Of a DNA stretch of 64,000 bases, positions 1 through 10,603 are shown in pieces. The stretch is from the NCBI RefSeq assembly GCF_029773605.1, contig NZ_CP103807.1, positions 682,001 to 746,000 of the forward strand, written 5' to 3'. Every line of letters begins with the position of its first letter. Within the stretch, counting starts at the first letter, position 1. Position numbers and translations under genes: made by a program. Under the pieces are notes generated by a model. It was not told the DNA's origin. It ran no database searches and was given only the letters and a program-made list of their open reading frames with translations. Source of the DNA: Actinobacillus genomosp. 2 (GTDB taxonomy: Bacteria > Pseudomonadota > Gammaproteobacteria > Enterobacterales > Pasteurellaceae).

Positions 1-513
1 GAATGAACCGAATGAATATTTCGGTAGGGTACGGTGTTGGCTAACTTTTAAAGTTTTCTCTAACAAGAAACGAGTCGCTTTTAAACCGGTAATCGTATTT
101 ACAATCGGTGCGAACGGCGTATTCATCGTACCCATAATATCGGTATTACTTAATACCGCATCACGCAATTTATGAACTAACGGTTTATTTTGACGCTCAA
201 CGTGACGATTTCTCGCACGCACGATAATGTCACCGATTTTTACATCTGACGGGCAAGCAATTTCACAACGTTTACAGTTTGTACAATATTTCAAGGCTTC
301 ATCGTAGAAGTCTGGGCTTTTCAGACGTAAACGCTCGCCGTCCGGACCAGATTGTTTCGGTCCCGGATAAAACGGATTATTACGTGAAACCGGACATACC
401 GCCGTACAAGCAGTACATTTCAAGCAACTTTCAAAACTTGGGTCAAAATGTTGATGAACAACCGGAGATTGTACGCCTTGACGTGCATTTTCAATTAATT
501 GTTGAATATTCAT
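1..513 (-). CDS. glpC: Anaerobic glycerol-3-phosphate dehydrogenase subunit C (5' part; gene runs off the window)
   Basis: Iron-sulfur subunit thought to anchor GlpAB to the membrane and pass electrons from glycerol-3-phosphate to menaquinone in anaerobic respiration. The first 171 codons are visible. Translating the minus strand gives [13 protein letters not shown], then a ferredoxin-type cluster [12 protein letters not shown] near residue 30 and a second, [12 protein letters not shown], near residue 78, the paired 4Fe-4S pattern of GlpC. The ATG at 513-511 overlaps the glpB stop in an ATGA arrangement, so translation is probably coupled. It is the last gene of the glpABC operon read right to left. 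The C-terminal part with its CCG-type motifs lies before position 1, so completeness cannot be judged. Confidence 0.93.
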   Translation of the reverse strand, partial: MNIQQLIENARQGVQSPVVHQHFDPSFESCLKCTACTAVCPVSRNNPFYPGPKQSGPDGERLRLKSPDFYDEALKYCTNCKRCEIACPSDVKIGDIIVRARNRHVERQNKPLVHKLRDAVLSNTDIMGTMNTPFAPIVNTITGLKATRFLLEKTLKVSQHRTLPKYSFGSF

Positions 514-1796
514 TTTGTACCTCCGATTTGTTCTGCAACAGTTAATGCCGTTATCACAGCAACACCTGAACCACAACCTTGATCAATACCTTGGAAACCA
601 CCGATAACATTACCTACTGCATATAAATTCGGTACAACCGCACCGTTTTTTTGCACTTGGCAAGCCGAGTTAATCACCACACCGGCAGATTGATAAGGTT
701 GAGGTGCTGCAAAACGATTATGAGTCCAAGTAAAGCGGTCAGAATTATCAAATTTTTTGCAACCACAAATATCTAGATCAAATACCGGCTCTTTCACTCG
801 TTCAAATTCCGCCACAAGTCCGTTGCTAAAGAAACTGCCGGCAGCCAACACAAAATGCTCCGCACTAATCGGTTCTTCTTGGTGTGACGTAGTAAAAATA
901 CGAGCGACATTTTCACCTTCAAACTCAGCTCTCACCGCTCGGTCACCATTCATCATCATACCGCCTAATTGCTCAAAACGTAAACGTAATTGGCGATGTT
1001 GGCGAATACCTAATAAAGACGGCGGTAACGTTGGTAATTCAAATAATGCCAAACCGGTTGCTTGTTGTAAGCTATTGAAGAAGTCTTGGTTATCTAAGCC
1101 GAAACAAGCCGGTAAAAAGACTGCTTTCGCACTCCCTGCCGCCTGTTTAATTTCTTTCACAAGATCTTGGAAAGACAATTTATGCTCTAATAATTGTGCA
1201 ATATTGACACTACGGAACTCACGTGCATTTTTGCGTAAATAATCCAATTCAGGAATATTCAAATAACCGATTGTAAATTCATAATCGGCAAATTGGCTAT
1301 GCTGTTTTAAATTGTCCGCCAATAATTGCGGTTGAAAATCGTGATAGCCTTCAATGCCTAATAGAGCAATATGTTTCTCTGCTAAATCAGTTATGCGAAC
1401 TACCGTCGGTACACTATTCGGCGATAACCACGTTGTACGAATACCACCTAATGGTGTAATACGTTCATGATTTTGTGCCGTTGAACCTTCTAAATGAAGA
1501 TTTAAACTTTGTGCTAATTGTTCAAATTGTTGTGCTTTCGCTAATACTTGCTCTTTGCCTAGAATACTATATGGATGCTCCGGAGCCTGAGCTTTTAACT
1601 CATCTAACGATTGGTAAACATTTTGCACTTTTTGACCGCTTGGTAAGCGAGAAAGTAAATCCATTGAACCGGAAGAAAAATCAATCGCTGCTTGTCCATT
1701 GTTTATAATCGCACAGCGTTTTCCTTGTTCTTGAAGGGCAATCCCACAGGTTAAACCGGCGAGTCCGCCACCGATAATCACTACATCAAAATTCAT
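510..1796 (-). CDS. glpB: Anaerobic glycerol-3-phosphate dehydrogenase subunit B
   Basis: FAD/FMN-type flavoprotein subunit of the anaerobic G3P dehydrogenase, passing electrons from GlpA to GlpC at the inner face of the membrane. The 428-residue product (E. coli about 419) opens with the Rossmann dinucleotide-binding motif [14 protein letters not shown] and ends with [18 protein letters not shown], the second flavin-binding segment. The start overlaps the 3' end of glpA by 11 nt and the stop overlaps the glpC start by 4 nt, so the three genes form a tightly coupled operon. No internal break is seen. Expression is probably driven only from the promoter upstream of glpA. Confidence 0.95.
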   Translation of the reverse strand: MNFDVVIIGGGLAGLTCGIALQEQGKRCAIINNGQAAIDFSSGSMDLLSRLPSGQKVQNVYQSLDELKAQAPEHPYSILGKEQVLAKAQQFEQLAQSLNLHLEGSTAQNHERITPLGGIRTTWLSPNSVPTVVRITDLAEKHIALLGIEGYHDFQPQLLADNLKQHSQFADYEFTIGYLNIPELDYLRKNAREFRSVNIAQLLEHKLSFQDLVKEIKQAAGSAKAVFLPACFGLDNQDFFNSLQQATGLALFELPTLPPSLLGIRQHRQLRLRFEQLGGMMMNGDRAVRAEFEGENVARIFTTSHQEEPISAEHFVLAAGSFFSNGLVAEFERVKEPVFDLDICGCKKFDNSDRFTWTHNRFAAPQPYQSAGVVINSACQVQKNGAVVPNLYAVGNVIGGFQGIDQGCGSGVAVITALTVAEQIGGTK

Positions 1797-3468
1797 TGCT
1801 ATTTACTCCTGTGCTTTCGCTTGCCGGAACATCATTCAATCCAAGTAAGCTATAATAAATCCAACTAGTAAATTCAGCTTCTCGCATCGCATCACCCCAT
1901 GCAATCGGCTGAATACCACGCCAACGCTCTTCCATAAATGAGGCTAATTGTGTGGTTGATTCTTTCGGTGTCGCAACGTTGAAACGGCTCATCAAACCGG
2001 CCGCACGACAAGCACAAAGTTCTGCTTGGCAAGTTCCCATACCCACACGAGTACGGCGACGTAAATCCACAAGATTATTTACGTTTAATTCATCAACTGC
2101 ATAACGTACCTCACCAGCGGTCACTGCTTCACATTCACAAACTAATGAACGGTCTAAACGTTCATTCTCAAGTAAACGTGTTGCACGAGAACCGTGACGA
2201 TATACCGCAGAATGACGGATTGTATTTGGCAATGAAACAATTTTTTTACTGGTTTCTTCTCGACTTTCACTTGATCCTGGTAACGGACGTTCCGCTGTGG
2301 TACAGCGGTCCGATTTATTCAATTTTTTACAAACTAAATCGGTTGCCCATTCTGCCATTAAACGATAAGTCATTAACTTACCGCCGGTAATGGTAATAAA
2401 ACCGTCTAAACCATCACGTTCTGCGTGATCCAGCAACACAATACCACGGCTAACATTACGACCGGATGGGTCATCATCACTCGCAACAAGAGGACGCACA
2501 CCGGCATAAGCTCGTAATACACGGGTATGACGTAAGCTCGGAGCCAGTTTTTCCCCTTCACGGAATAACACATCCACTTCTTCCGGTGTCACTACCATAT
2601 TATCAATTTGATCATAAGGAATACGGTCTGAGGTTGTACCGATAACACAAATGGTATCGCCCGGCACCAAAATATCGGCATTTGCCGGTTTACGGCAACG
2701 GTTGATTACCATATTGTTAATACGGTGTCCCATCACTAATAATGAACCTTTTGCCAGGAACATTTTGATTTTAAGATCAGCGTATTCGGCAATACCTTGT
2801 CCCCAGATCCCACCGGCATTGACTACAATTGGTGCAAAAAATTGGCGTTCAATATGATTTCTGTGATCGTACACATTTACCCCGATCACTCGACCGCCCT
2901 CACGAATCAACCCTTTCACTTCGCAATAAGTAAAAATCTGAGCGCCATTTTCCGTTGCATCCAGCATATTTGATGCCGTTAAACGGAACGGGTCAATCGA
3001 ACCGTCCGGCACAACTACCGCCCCTACTAATGATGGGTTAACGGACGGCTCCATATATTTTGCAAGATCCGGCTCAATTTCGACCGCTTCAATACCTGAT
3101 GCCGTGCAAGATTCAATAAAGGTTTTCTGATAATTCAGATTATCTTCCGGCAAACTGATAAACAGCCCTTTAGTATCATCTACACAATGACGAGCAATCT
3201 GTTTGAGAATCAAATTTTCTTTAATACATTCTTCAGCAGATTCCCGGTCATTTACTGCATAGCGTGCGCCACTATGTAACAAACCGTGATTACGCCCTGT
3301 CGCACCTGTGGCAATATCTCTGCGTTCAAGTAATATACATTTTAAGCCTCGTAAAGCACAATCGCGTGCAATACCGGCACCCGTTGCACCACCACCGATA
3401 ATAATAACGTCTGTATTTACCAGTGAAAAATCTGCAACATTCTTATACATTTGAGGTGAAATGTTCAT
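1786..3468 (-). CDS. glpA: Anaerobic glycerol-3-phosphate dehydrogenase subunit A
   Basis: Catalytic FAD subunit oxidising sn-glycerol-3-phosphate to dihydroxyacetone phosphate under anaerobic conditions. About 560 residues (E. coli 542). An N-terminal FAD motif [17 protein letters not shown] is followed by [13 protein letters not shown]. The C-terminal BFD-like 2Fe-2S domain shows CECE and CQAELCACR cysteines. The reading frame is open to 3507, but I place the start at the ATG ending at 3468 because GGGAGAGG lies just upstream and the protein then begins [10 protein letters not shown] close to the FAD motif. First gene of glpABC, divergent from glpQ. The shared 259-nt promoter region holds a perfect CRP site and a GlpR-like operator. 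Confidence 0.95.
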   Translation of the reverse strand: MNISPQMYKNVADFSLVNTDVIIIGGGATGAGIARDCALRGLKCILLERRDIATGATGRNHGLLHSGARYAVNDRESAEECIKENLILKQIARHCVDDTKGLFISLPEDNLNYQKTFIESCTASGIEAVEIEPDLAKYMEPSVNPSLVGAVVVPDGSIDPFRLTASNMLDATENGAQIFTYCEVKGLIREGGRVIGVNVYDHRNHIERQFFAPIVVNAGGIWGQGIAEYADLKIKMFLAKGSLLVMGHRINNMVINRCRKPANADILVPGDTICVIGTTSDRIPYDQIDNMVVTPEEVDVLFREGEKLAPSLRHTRVLRAYAGVRPLVASDDDPSGRNVSRGIVLLDHAERDGLDGFITITGGKLMTYRLMAEWATDLVCKKLNKSDRCTTAERPLPGSSESREETSKKIVSLPNTIRHSAVYRHGSRATRLLENERLDRSLVCECEAVTAGEVRYAVDELNVNNLVDLRRRTRVGMGTCQAELCACRAAGLMSRFNVATPKESTTQLASFMEERWRGIQPIAWGDAMREAEFTSWIYYSLLGLNDVPASESTGVNSNEF

Positions 3469-3531
3469 AGTCAACCTCTCCCACATTAAATGAAATGAAA
3501 CGAACAAATGGAAACAACGCCATTGTATAAA

Positions 3532-3551
3532 AATGAGCGTTTTGGAACAAG
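3532..3551. promoter_or_regulatory. Candidate GlpR operator in the glpA-glpQ divergent promoter
   Basis: The 20-mer AATGAGCGTTTTGGAACAAG matches 14 of 20 positions of the E. coli GlpR consensus WATGTTCGWTAWCGAACATW as I remember it. A further half-site AACGAACAAA lies at about 3499-3508, nearer glpA. Together they suggest repression of glpABC and/or glpQ by a G3P-responsive GlpR. The match is imperfect and glpR itself is not in the window. Confidence 0.5.
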
Positions 3552-3577
3552 CAAATGAGCAAAAAAGAAATCAGAAA

Positions 3578-3593
3578 TGTGAATGAACTCACA
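3578..3593. promoter_or_regulatory. CRP-cAMP site in the glpA-glpQ divergent promoter
   Basis: TGTGA-ATGAAC-TCACA is a perfect two-half CRP site (TGTGA-N6-TCACA), flanked by AAA and AAATT as in the extended consensus. It lies about 110 nt before the glpA start and 135 nt before glpQ, so it could activate both. Confidence 0.8.
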
Positions 3594-3727
3594 AATTCTT
3601 TCAATTAAAGAAATTATTTATGGCATAGATCACAAATTTACATAAATTAGCTTTTATATTCACTTCCTTAATATATCCTTACGCCCGTTTGTTGATATAT
3701 AAACACTAATAACCAAGGAGAATTAAA

Positions 3728-4813
3728 ATGAAAATTAAAGTATTAGCTGCTAGCCTTATCGCTACTGCAGTATTAGCCGGTTGCACTCATTCTCAATCTG
3801 TGCAAATGACACAAACAGATAAAATCGTCATTGCACACCGAGGTGCTAGCGGTTACTTACCGGAACATACCTTAGAATCCAAAGCACTCGCTGTTGCACA
3901 ACAAGCGGACTATTTAGAGCAAGATCTTGCAATGACTAAAGATAATCGCTTAATCGTTATCCATGACCATTTCTTAGACGGTTTAACCGATGTGGCTAAA
4001 AAATTCCCAAAACGTGCACGTAAAGACGGCCGTTTCTATGTCGCAGATTTTACCTTGAAAGAAATCCAATCCCTTGAAATGACCGAAAACTTCAAAACTG
4101 AAAACGGTCAACAAGTCCAAGTGTATCCAAACCGTTTCCCGATGTGGAAATCACATTTCAAAATTCATACTTTTGAAGATGAAATTGAATTTATCCAAGG
4201 ATTAGAAAAATCAACCGGTAAAAAAATTGGTATTTATCCGGAAATCAAAGCCCCTTGGTTACATCACCAAGAAGGTAAAGATATTGCATTGGAAACGTTA
4301 AAAGTCTTGAAAAAATATGGTTATGATCAAAAATCGGATCGCGTTTATTTACAAACCTTCGATTTTAATGAATTAAAACGTATTAAAACCGAATTATTGC
4401 CAAAAATGGGAATGGACGTGAAATTAGTACAATTAATCGCTTACACCGATTGGCACGAAACAGAAGAAAAAGATGCGTCAGGTAAATGGGTCAACTATAA
4501 CTATGACTGGATGTTTAAAGACGGTGCGATGGCTGAAGTAGCGAAATACGCTGACGGTGTAGGTCCGGGCTGGTATATGTTGGTTGATGATAAAAATTCA
4601 AAACTAGGCGATATTAAATACACACCAATGGTAAAAGATATTGCGAAAACCAAAATGGAATTACACCCGTACACAGTACGTAAAGACGCTTTACCTGACT
4701 TCTTTAGCAATGTAAATCAAATGTATGACGCATTATTAAATAAAGCAGGCGCAACCGGTATCTTTACAGACTTCCCGGATACAGGTGTTCAATTTCTTAA
4801 AGGAACAAAATAA
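3728..4813 (+). CDS. glpQ: Glycerophosphodiester phosphodiesterase, lipoprotein (protein D-like)
   Basis: Hydrolyses glycerophosphodiesters such as glycerophosphocholine to glycerol-3-phosphate plus an alcohol, supplying substrate for GlpT. 361 residues. The N-terminus MKIKVLAASLIATAVLAGC carries a clear lipobox with predicted lipidated Cys19, as in Haemophilus protein D (Hpd), so it is probably membrane-anchored in the cell envelope. The GDPD signature IAHRGASGYLPEHTL lies at about residues 35-50, with EQDL and HDHFLDG supplying the usual metal-binding Glu/Asp and second catalytic His. A strong ribosome site AAGGAG precedes the ATG. It is transcribed away from glpA. A weak hairpin and a separate glpT promoter follow, so glpQ and glpT need not be cotranscribed. 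Confidence 0.95.
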   Translation: MKIKVLAASLIATAVLAGCTHSQSVQMTQTDKIVIAHRGASGYLPEHTLESKALAVAQQADYLEQDLAMTKDNRLIVIHDHFLDGLTDVAKKFPKRARKDGRFYVADFTLKEIQSLEMTENFKTENGQQVQVYPNRFPMWKSHFKIHTFEDEIEFIQGLEKSTGKKIGIYPEIKAPWLHHQEGKDIALETLKVLKKYGYDQKSDRVYLQTFDFNELKRIKTELLPKMGMDVKLVQLIAYTDWHETEEKDASGKWVNYNYDWMFKDGAMAEVAKYADGVGPGWYMLVDDKNSKLGDIKYTPMVKDIAKTKMELHPYTVRKDALPDFFSNVNQMYDALLNKAGATGIFTDFPDTGVQFLKGTK

Positions 4814-4823
4814 GTATTTTTTC

Positions 4824-4864
4824 TGAGCGAAAAAGAAGATAAATTTGTGAATCGCTCACTTTTT
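4824..4864 (+). terminator. Possible weak terminator after glpQ
   Basis: TGAGCGA (4824-4830) pairs with TCGCTCA (4852-4858), followed by CTTTTTT. The 21-nt loop makes it a weak hairpin, so this is tentative. Confidence 0.35.
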
Positions 4865-4885
4865 TAGCTAAATCACACATAAAAA

Positions 4886-4901
4886 TGTGAGTGTATTCAC
4901 A
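4886..4901. promoter_or_regulatory. CRP-cAMP site upstream of glpT
   Basis: TGTGA-GTGTAT-TCACA, a perfect CRP palindrome with A/T flanks, centred about 110 nt before the glpT ATG. It supports catabolite-controlled glpT transcription from its own promoter in the glpQ-glpT gap. Confidence 0.82.
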
Positions 4902-4953
4902 AATTTTAATAAATTATATGGAGTATTACTTTTTTTTCGATAAAATATATTTG

Positions 4954-4973
4954 ATTGTTCGAAATCGAACGTT
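4954..4973. promoter_or_regulatory. GlpR operator upstream of glpT
   Basis: ATTGTTCGAAATCGAACGTT is nearly palindromic and matches about 17 of 20 positions of the GlpR consensus as I remember it. It lies about 30 nt before the glpT start, where a repressor would block transcription. It is the best GlpR-like site in the window. Confidence 0.75.
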
Positions 4974-5003
4974 TTATCAATAAATATAATTTGGAGTGTT
5001 TCT

Positions 5004-6449
5004 ATGTTTGGTCCATTTAAACCGGCTCCGCATATAGCGGAATTACCGGCAGATAAAATAGATGCAAGATATAAATTCTTACGTTGGCAAGTTTTTGCAG
5101 GCATCTTTTTCGGATACGCCGCATATTATTTCGTGCGTGCAAACTTCGACCTTGCTCAAAAAGGTTTAATCGAAGCAGGTTTATATAACAAAGCGGAATT
5201 AGGTATTATCGGTACCGGTGCAGGCCTTGCTTACGGTTTATCTAAATTCGTGATGGCAGGTATGTCTGACCGTTCAAACCCGAAAGTATTTTTACCGTTC
5301 GGTTTATTACTTTCTGGTCTTTGTATGACTATGATGGGTTTAATGCCATGGGCAACTTCAGGCATTGCAGTAATGTTTGTCATGATCTTCTTAAACGGTT
5401 GGTTCCAAGGTATGGGTTGGCCTCCATGCGGTCGTACAATGGTTCACTGGTGGTCTAAATCAGAACGCGGTACTATCGTTTCTATTTGGAACTGTGCGCA
5501 TAACGTGGGTGGTATGGTACCGGGTGCAATGGTGCTATTAGCAAGTGCAATCTATTTCAGTAACACCGGCGAACATGCAACAGCGAAAGATGTATGGCAA
5601 CAAGCACTTTACTATCCGGGTATTGCAGCAATGATCGCAGCAATTCCAGTATATTTCGTTATGAAAGATACTCCACAATCTTGTGGTTTACCACCGGTAG
5701 AAAAATGGCGTAATGACTATCCGGATGACTATAATGAAGAAACAGCGGAAAAAGACTTAAGCACTAAAGAAATCTTTGTAACTTACGTTCTTAAAAACAA
5801 ATTATTATGGTATATCGCAATCGCTAACGTATTCGTATATTTAATTCGTTACGGTGTATTAAAATGGTCACCGGTTTATCTTGGCGAAGTAAAACACTTC
5901 AATATTAAAGGTACTGCATGGGCTTATACCATTTATGAATTAGCTGCGATTCCAGGTACATTATTATGTGGTTGGGTATCAGATAAATTATTCAAAGGTA
6001 AACGTGGTTTAACCGGCTTTATCTTTATGATCTTAACAACTCTTGCGGTTATCGCATTATGGAAAAACCCAGCAACACCTGAAGCTGAATTAGCATTATA
6101 TGCAGGTAAACCATTCTATGAAAACCCATACCAATTAATGGACTTCATTTTAATGACAACAGTAGGTTTCTTAATTTATGGTCCGGTAATGTTAATTGGT
6201 TTACACGCTCTTGAACTTGCACCTAAAAAAGCAGCAGGTACTTCAGCAGGCTTTACCGGTTTATTCGGTTACTTAGGTGGTACAGTTTCTGCATCAGCAG
6301 TTGTAGGTTGGGCGGCTGAATATTACGGCTGGGACGGTGGTTTCTATGTAATGATTGCCGGTGGCGTATTAGCTGTGTTATTAATGCTTATCGTAATGAT
6401 TGAAGAAGGCAAACATAAAGCAAAATTAGGTGACCACTACGGTAAATAA
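5004..6449 (+). CDS. glpT: Glycerol-3-phosphate transporter (MFS antiporter)
   Basis: Inner-membrane organophosphate:phosphate antiporter that imports sn-glycerol-3-phosphate in exchange for inorganic phosphate. The 481-residue product (E. coli 452) has about 12 hydrophobic segments. It shows the family stretch [22 protein letters not shown] near residue 28, with the N-domain phosphate-binding Arg region, and [20 protein letters not shown] near residue 132. ATG follows TTTGGAG. The upstream region carries CRP and GlpR-like sites, matching co-regulation with the other glp genes. The extra residues relative to E. coli seem to come from the cytoplasmic loop and the tail. Very secure. Confidence 0.96.
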   Translation: MFGPFKPAPHIAELPADKIDARYKFLRWQVFAGIFFGYAAYYFVRANFDLAQKGLIEAGLYNKAELGIIGTGAGLAYGLSKFVMAGMSDRSNPKVFLPFGLLLSGLCMTMMGLMPWATSGIAVMFVMIFLNGWFQGMGWPPCGRTMVHWWSKSERGTIVSIWNCAHNVGGMVPGAMVLLASAIYFSNTGEHATAKDVWQQALYYPGIAAMIAAIPVYFVMKDTPQSCGLPPVEKWRNDYPDDYNEETAEKDLSTKEIFVTYVLKNKLLWYIAIANVFVYLIRYGVLKWSPVYLGEVKHFNIKGTAWAYTIYELAAIPGTLLCGWVSDKLFKGKRGLTGFIFMILTTLAVIALWKNPATPEAELALYAGKPFYENPYQLMDFILMTTVGFLIYGPVMLIGLHALELAPKKAAGTSAGFTGLFGYLGGTVSASAVVGWAAEYYGWDGGFYVMIAGGVLAVLLMLIVMIEEGKHKAKLGDHYGK

Positions 6450-6476
6450 TTTCATAGTAAATAACTGAGAACACAG

Positions 6477-6511
6477 AGAGGGAAATACTGAATAGTATTT
6501 CCCTCTTTTTT
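6477..6511 (+). terminator. Intrinsic terminator after glpT
   Basis: A perfect 13-bp stem, AGAGGGAAATACT / AGTATTTCCCTCT, with GAAT loop, followed by TTTTT. Confidence 0.92.
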
Positions 6512-6530
6512 ACTTTTAATCAAATTTTTC

Positions 6531-6558
6531 CTTGTTTTTCCTAAAATCAGCCCCATAA
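6531..6558 (+). promoter_or_regulatory. Sigma-32 (RpoH) type promoter of lon
   Basis: CTTGTTT (6531-6537), a 13-nt spacer, then CCCCATAA (6551-6558). This resembles the heat-shock consensus CTTGAAA-N11-16-CCCCATNT and lies about 45 nt before the lon ATG. lon is a classic RpoH target. Confidence 0.7.
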
Positions 6559-6603
6559 TGAATAAATTGTAAATTGATTCTAAAAAAGAAAGAGAGCAAA
6601 TTT

Positions 6604-9012
6604 ATGGCACCGAGAAAAAAGAAAGCGATTGAATTACCACTACTTCCATTACGTGATGTAGTGGTATTCCCTTATATGGTTATGCCGTTATTTGTAGGAC
6701 GTGAAAAATCGATTCAAGCCCTACGTGCGGCAATGGATAATAACAAACAATTATTCCTCGTTACTCAGCAAGATCCAAATAAAGAAGAACCAACGACTGC
6801 CGATGTCTATGATGTTGGTGTTATTGCCAATATTATTCAAATGTTGAATCTACCGGACGGTACAGTCAAAGTATTAGTTGAAGGTCAACAACGTGCTAAA
6901 ATTGAGCATATTCATGACGATGAAAATGGCTTTTGGGCAGGTGTACAACCGCTCATTTCAGAATATGATGATGAAAATGATGAATTAAAAGCGATTGCTA
7001 AAACGACACTCAATGAATTTGAAGGTTATGTAAAAAATAACAAAAAAATTCCGGCAGAAATTTTACCTAAATTACAAAAAATCTCACTGGAAGATCGTTT
7101 AGCCGACACAATGGCTTCAAATTTAATTGCACCGGTTCAGAAAAAACAAGCATTATTAGAAGAAGTGAATTTAATTGCTCGTTTTGAAGCATTATTAGTC
7201 GTTATGGCGACTGAGTTAGATTCATTAGAAACCGAAACCCGTATTCGTAATCGTGTAAAACAGCAAATGGAAAAAAACCAACGCGATTATTACTTAAATG
7301 AGCAAATTAAAGCCATTCAGAAAGAATTAGGCAACGGTGAAGATGCTGAACAAAGTGAGCTAGATAAACTAAAAGAAAAAATTGATGCGGCTAAGTTACC
7401 GGTTGAAGTCAAAGAGAAATTAGACAGCGAATTTAAAAAGTTAAAAGCAATGCCTCAAAGCTCTTCCGAAGCAACGGTTGTACGTGGTTATATTGATTGG
7501 ATTTTACAAATGCCGTGGTATAAGAAATCTGCAGTCAAAAAAGATTTAGCTAAAGCTCAAGAAGTTTTAGATAAAGATCACTATGGTTTAGAGCGAGTCA
7601 AAGAACGTATTGTTGAATATCTCGCTGTACAAAGTCGCTTAAATAAACTCAAAGGTCCTATTCTATGCTTAGTGGGTCCTCCAGGGGTCGGTAAAACCTC
7701 GCTTGGTCAATCTATTGCCAATGCAACAGGACGTAAATATGTGCGTATGGCATTAGGTGGCGTGCGTGACGAAGCGGAAATCCGTGGTCATCGCCGTACT
7801 TATATCGGTTCTATGCCAGGTTCATTAATGATGAAAATGGCAAAAGTCGGTGTGAAAAATCCACTCTTCTTGCTCGATGAAATCGACAAAATGGCACAGG
7901 ATATGCGTGGTGACCCTGCATCTGCTTTACTCGAAGTATTAGATCCGGAACAAAATAAAGCGTTTAACGATCACTATTTAGAAGTTGATTATGATCTTTC
8001 CGATGTAATGTTCGTGGCAACCTCAAACTCAATGAATATTCCGCCGGCATTACTCGACCGTATGGAAGTTATTCGTCTTTCCGGTTATACCGAAGATGAG
8101 AAAATGCACATTGCCCGTGATCATTTAATTGCTAAACAGCAGGAAAATAACGGCTTAAAAGTGGGCGAATTAGTGATTGAAGACAGTGCTATTTTAAGCA
8201 TTATTCGTTATTACACTCGTGAAGCCGGTGTACGTAGTCTTGAACGTGAAATTGCAAAAATCTGTCGTAAGGCTGTGAAAACCTTAGTGTTAGATAAAAA
8301 AGTGAAATCACTTAAAGTAACCGAAGAAAATATCGCAGACTACTTAGGTGTAAAACGTTTTGATTACGGCAAAATGGACAACCAAAACCGTGTTGGTGAA
8401 GTCACCGGTTTAGCTTGGACTGAAGTTGGCGGCGATTTACTAACGATCGAAACGGCATCAGTAAGTGGTAAAGGTAAATTCTCATTTACAGGTTCATTAG
8501 GCGATGTCATGAAAGAATCTATCCAAGCGGCAATGATGGTGGTACGAGCAAGAGCGGCTCAATTAGGTATCGCAGATGACTTCCATGAAAAACGAGATAT
8601 TCATGTACACGTACCGGACGGAGCAACACCGAAAGACGGTCCAAGTGCTGGTATCGCAATGTGTACTGCACTAATTTCTAGCCTGACCGGTAACCCAGTT
8701 CGCAAAGAAGTGGCAATGACTGGAGAAATTAGCTTACGTGGTAAAGTTTTACCAATCGGTGGCTTGAAAGAGAAATTATTGGCTGCACATCGTGGTGGTA
8801 TCACAACCGTGATTATTCCAAAAGATAACGAAAAAGATTTGGAAGAAATCCCGGAAAATGCAAAAGCAGCATTAACGATTCACGCGGTTGAAACGATTGA
8901 TGAAGTATTAGCGATCGCACTAGAAAATCCGCCAATGGGCATTGAGGTTATTCCAACAAAACCTCAAACGATTAAAGTGAAAAAAACACGCACAAAAGCG
9001 GCTATTCAGTAG
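6604..9012 (+). CDS. lon: ATP-dependent protease Lon (La)
   Basis: Cytosolic AAA+ serine protease degrading misfolded and regulatory proteins. About 802 residues (E. coli 784). The order is an N-terminal substrate-recognition LON domain (LPLLPLRDVVVFPYMV), a coiled central part, an AAA+ module with Walker A GPPGVGKT near 358 and Walker B LFLLDEID near 421, and a C-terminal protease with Ser681 in PKDGPSAG and Lys724 in GGLKEKLL, the Ser-Lys dyad. The frame is open from 6574, but I choose the ATG at 6604, preceded by AAAGAGAG and giving MAPRKKKAIELPL. The C-terminal tail is slightly longer and Lys-rich. A heat-shock-like promoter precedes it and a strong terminator follows. Confidence 0.97.
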   Translation: MAPRKKKAIELPLLPLRDVVVFPYMVMPLFVGREKSIQALRAAMDNNKQLFLVTQQDPNKEEPTTADVYDVGVIANIIQMLNLPDGTVKVLVEGQQRAKIEHIHDDENGFWAGVQPLISEYDDENDELKAIAKTTLNEFEGYVKNNKKIPAEILPKLQKISLEDRLADTMASNLIAPVQKKQALLEEVNLIARFEALLVVMATELDSLETETRIRNRVKQQMEKNQRDYYLNEQIKAIQKELGNGEDAEQSELDKLKEKIDAAKLPVEVKEKLDSEFKKLKAMPQSSSEATVVRGYIDWILQMPWYKKSAVKKDLAKAQEVLDKDHYGLERVKERIVEYLAVQSRLNKLKGPILCLVGPPGVGKTSLGQSIANATGRKYVRMALGGVRDEAEIRGHRRTYIGSMPGSLMMKMAKVGVKNPLFLLDEIDKMAQDMRGDPASALLEVLDPEQNKAFNDHYLEVDYDLSDVMFVATSNSMNIPPALLDRMEVIRLSGYTEDEKMHIARDHLIAKQQENNGLKVGELVIEDSAILSIIRYYTREAGVRSLEREIAKICRKAVKTLVLDKKVKSLKVTEENIADYLGVKRFDYGKMDNQNRVGEVTGLAWTEVGGDLLTIETASVSGKGKFSFTGSLGDVMKESIQAAMMVVRARAAQLGIADDFHEKRDIHVHVPDGATPKDGPSAGIAMCTALISSLTGNPVRKEVAMTGEISLRGKVLPIGGLKEKLLAAHRGGITTVIIPKDNEKDLEEIPENAKAALTIHAVETIDEVLAIALENPPMGIEVIPTKPQTIKVKKTRTKAAIQ

Positions 9013-9024
9013 TTAATCCATAAT

Positions 9025-9057
9025 AAAAGGGCTTCAAATAAATTGAAGCCCTTTTTA
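9025..9057. terminator. Bidirectional terminator between lon and slam
   Basis: AAAAGGGCTTCAA / TTGAAGCCCTTTT with ATAAA loop, and T-rich runs on both strands. It separates the convergent lon and Slam genes and closely resembles the glpK terminator at 12652-12684. Confidence 0.9.
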
Positions 9058-9092
9058 TTTATCTATAACAATTCTTAAACTAATAAATAATA

Positions 9093-10580
9093 TTAAAATG
9101 ATTTAGATACATCAAAGAAAATCTGATGTTTATCATAGCTATAAATAGCAAGATTACTATTTGTCTTAGTATAGCTCCAAGTTATTCTAGGTGTGAAACC
9201 TTGATAATGAAGCTCTTTATGCCACACAGAGAGCGATGTTGATAGCTCTTTATTTTTTTGCTTACCTAAGAATGAACCCTCTTTATAATTACGTTTACCT
9301 ATACCAACAGATGCTTGCGTAGACAAACCGAGAGGCCATTCTTGTCCCCAAATTAAACGTCCACCAATTCTTTCATAAGCATTAGTTCTATCTTTCGCAT
9401 CTTTTTTATGTAAGTCTAAAGCTAATGACCAATACTGAGTCGCACTTGGCATATACATAAGAGAATTGGATAATGCGTGAGCCGGTCCACTATAAATTTG
9501 GTCATATTTACTATGCTCATATTTATCATAGCCATAGTCATAATATAAAGAATATTTAAAGTTTTGGTTTAGCCAATAACTGAGTGAAAGATTCGCACCA
9601 TAAGTATTTGAATATTGTTTTAATGATTCTCCTGAGTTCATTCCACCGGCATACCATCTCTTACTAATATAAGGAATTAATTCAATGTTAAATCGAGCAT
9701 CTGCATATCCTAAACCAAAGCCAATATTCGTATTTATATCATTATAACGTTTATTATCCCAATAATATTTGCCGGATAAACCTGTTTCTAATTTAGTATA
9801 TTTTCCATCGGATAGCATCCATTGCTTATCTGCACTAAACCACGCAGAAATTCCCTGCCCTTCTTGGCGAGCTGAGTTATAAGTAATCACACCACCGTTT
9901 TCCAATGCCATTTTAGTGCCTTGTTTTGCAGAATTAGCTAAATTCTTGTCATTTAAAAAAGTCGCACCAAATGAAAAATTCCAACTATCTTTATTATTAA
10001 TCGCGTCAATAAAACGATCAAATACCACAATATCGTTTTCACTGATATTTTCCGTTGCTCTCAATCGCTCAAATTGCGTTTTAGCAGCTTCATATTCTTG
10101 ATTATAAAAAAGTGTTTCTGCTAATTGAAAACGGACATACTCATTATTAGGAAAACTTGATAATAATTTACGATACATATTAACCGAATCATTTAAATTC
10201 GTATCTCTGAGCAAAATTGCATTTGCCCAATCAATTAATGAAGTATCTGCTGAAGGAACTAATTGATATAACTTAATATAAGTAGGCAAAATCGCTTTAT
10301 TTGCATTAACTAATGCTGACACAAATAAATCTTCAAGAATTTCAGGCTGTTCGATTAGTTGACGTGCGGTATATTTAATTTCCGACTGATTTTTATTTTC
10401 TGTTTGGGCGGATAATTCTTGTTTTCTAAGTTGATCTAATTTTAATTGCGGTTCATTAACTTCCGGCGTTTTTACATTAATTTGTGTCGCTTCTCTATCT
10501 ACGATTGCTTGAACCTCATCTGCAGCATAAGCTGATGAGAACATTCCTAAATATATGACGAACGCGAGTGTTTTTCTCAT
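9093..10580 (-). CDS. Surface lipoprotein assembly modifier (Slam), outer-membrane translocator
   Basis: Slam proteins (DUF560) move specific lipoproteins across the outer membrane so they face outward. About 495 residues. A signal peptide MRKTLAFVIYLGMFSSAYA is followed by an acidic/Gln-rich spacer and a helical TPR-like region at about residues 70-195 (for example FPNNEYVRFQLAETLFYNQ). A C-terminal half rich in alternating aromatic beta strands ends in the outer-membrane beta-signal-like FFDVSKSF. The frame is open to 10619, but the ATG ending at 10580 has GGAAG ahead of it and starts the signal peptide. It lies just downstream of, and in the same direction as, its probable substrate, with a terminator hairpin between. 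Assignment is from architecture and context; substrate specificity is inference. Confidence 0.85.
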   Translation of the reverse strand: MRKTLAFVIYLGMFSSAYAADEVQAIVDREATQINVKTPEVNEPQLKLDQLRKQELSAQTENKNQSEIKYTARQLIEQPEILEDLFVSALVNANKAILPTYIKLYQLVPSADTSLIDWANAILLRDTNLNDSVNMYRKLLSSFPNNEYVRFQLAETLFYNQEYEAAKTQFERLRATENISENDIVVFDRFIDAINNKDSWNFSFGATFLNDKNLANSAKQGTKMALENGGVITYNSARQEGQGISAWFSADKQWMLSDGKYTKLETGLSGKYYWDNKRYNDINTNIGFGLGYADARFNIELIPYISKRWYAGGMNSGESLKQYSNTYGANLSLSYWLNQNFKYSLYYDYGYDKYEHSKYDQIYSGPAHALSNSLMYMPSATQYWSLALDLHKKDAKDRTNAYERIGGRLIWGQEWPLGLSTQASVGIGKRNYKEGSFLGKQKNKELSTSLSVWHKELHYQGFTPRITWSYTKTNSNLAIYSYDKHQIFFDVSKSF

Positions 10581-10603
10581 AGTTACTTCCATATTTTTTA
10601 AGC

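Noticed and set aside
3692-3705. FNR box TTGAT-ATAT-AAACA before glpQ
   Set aside because: Only the left half matches; the right half agrees at two of five bases.
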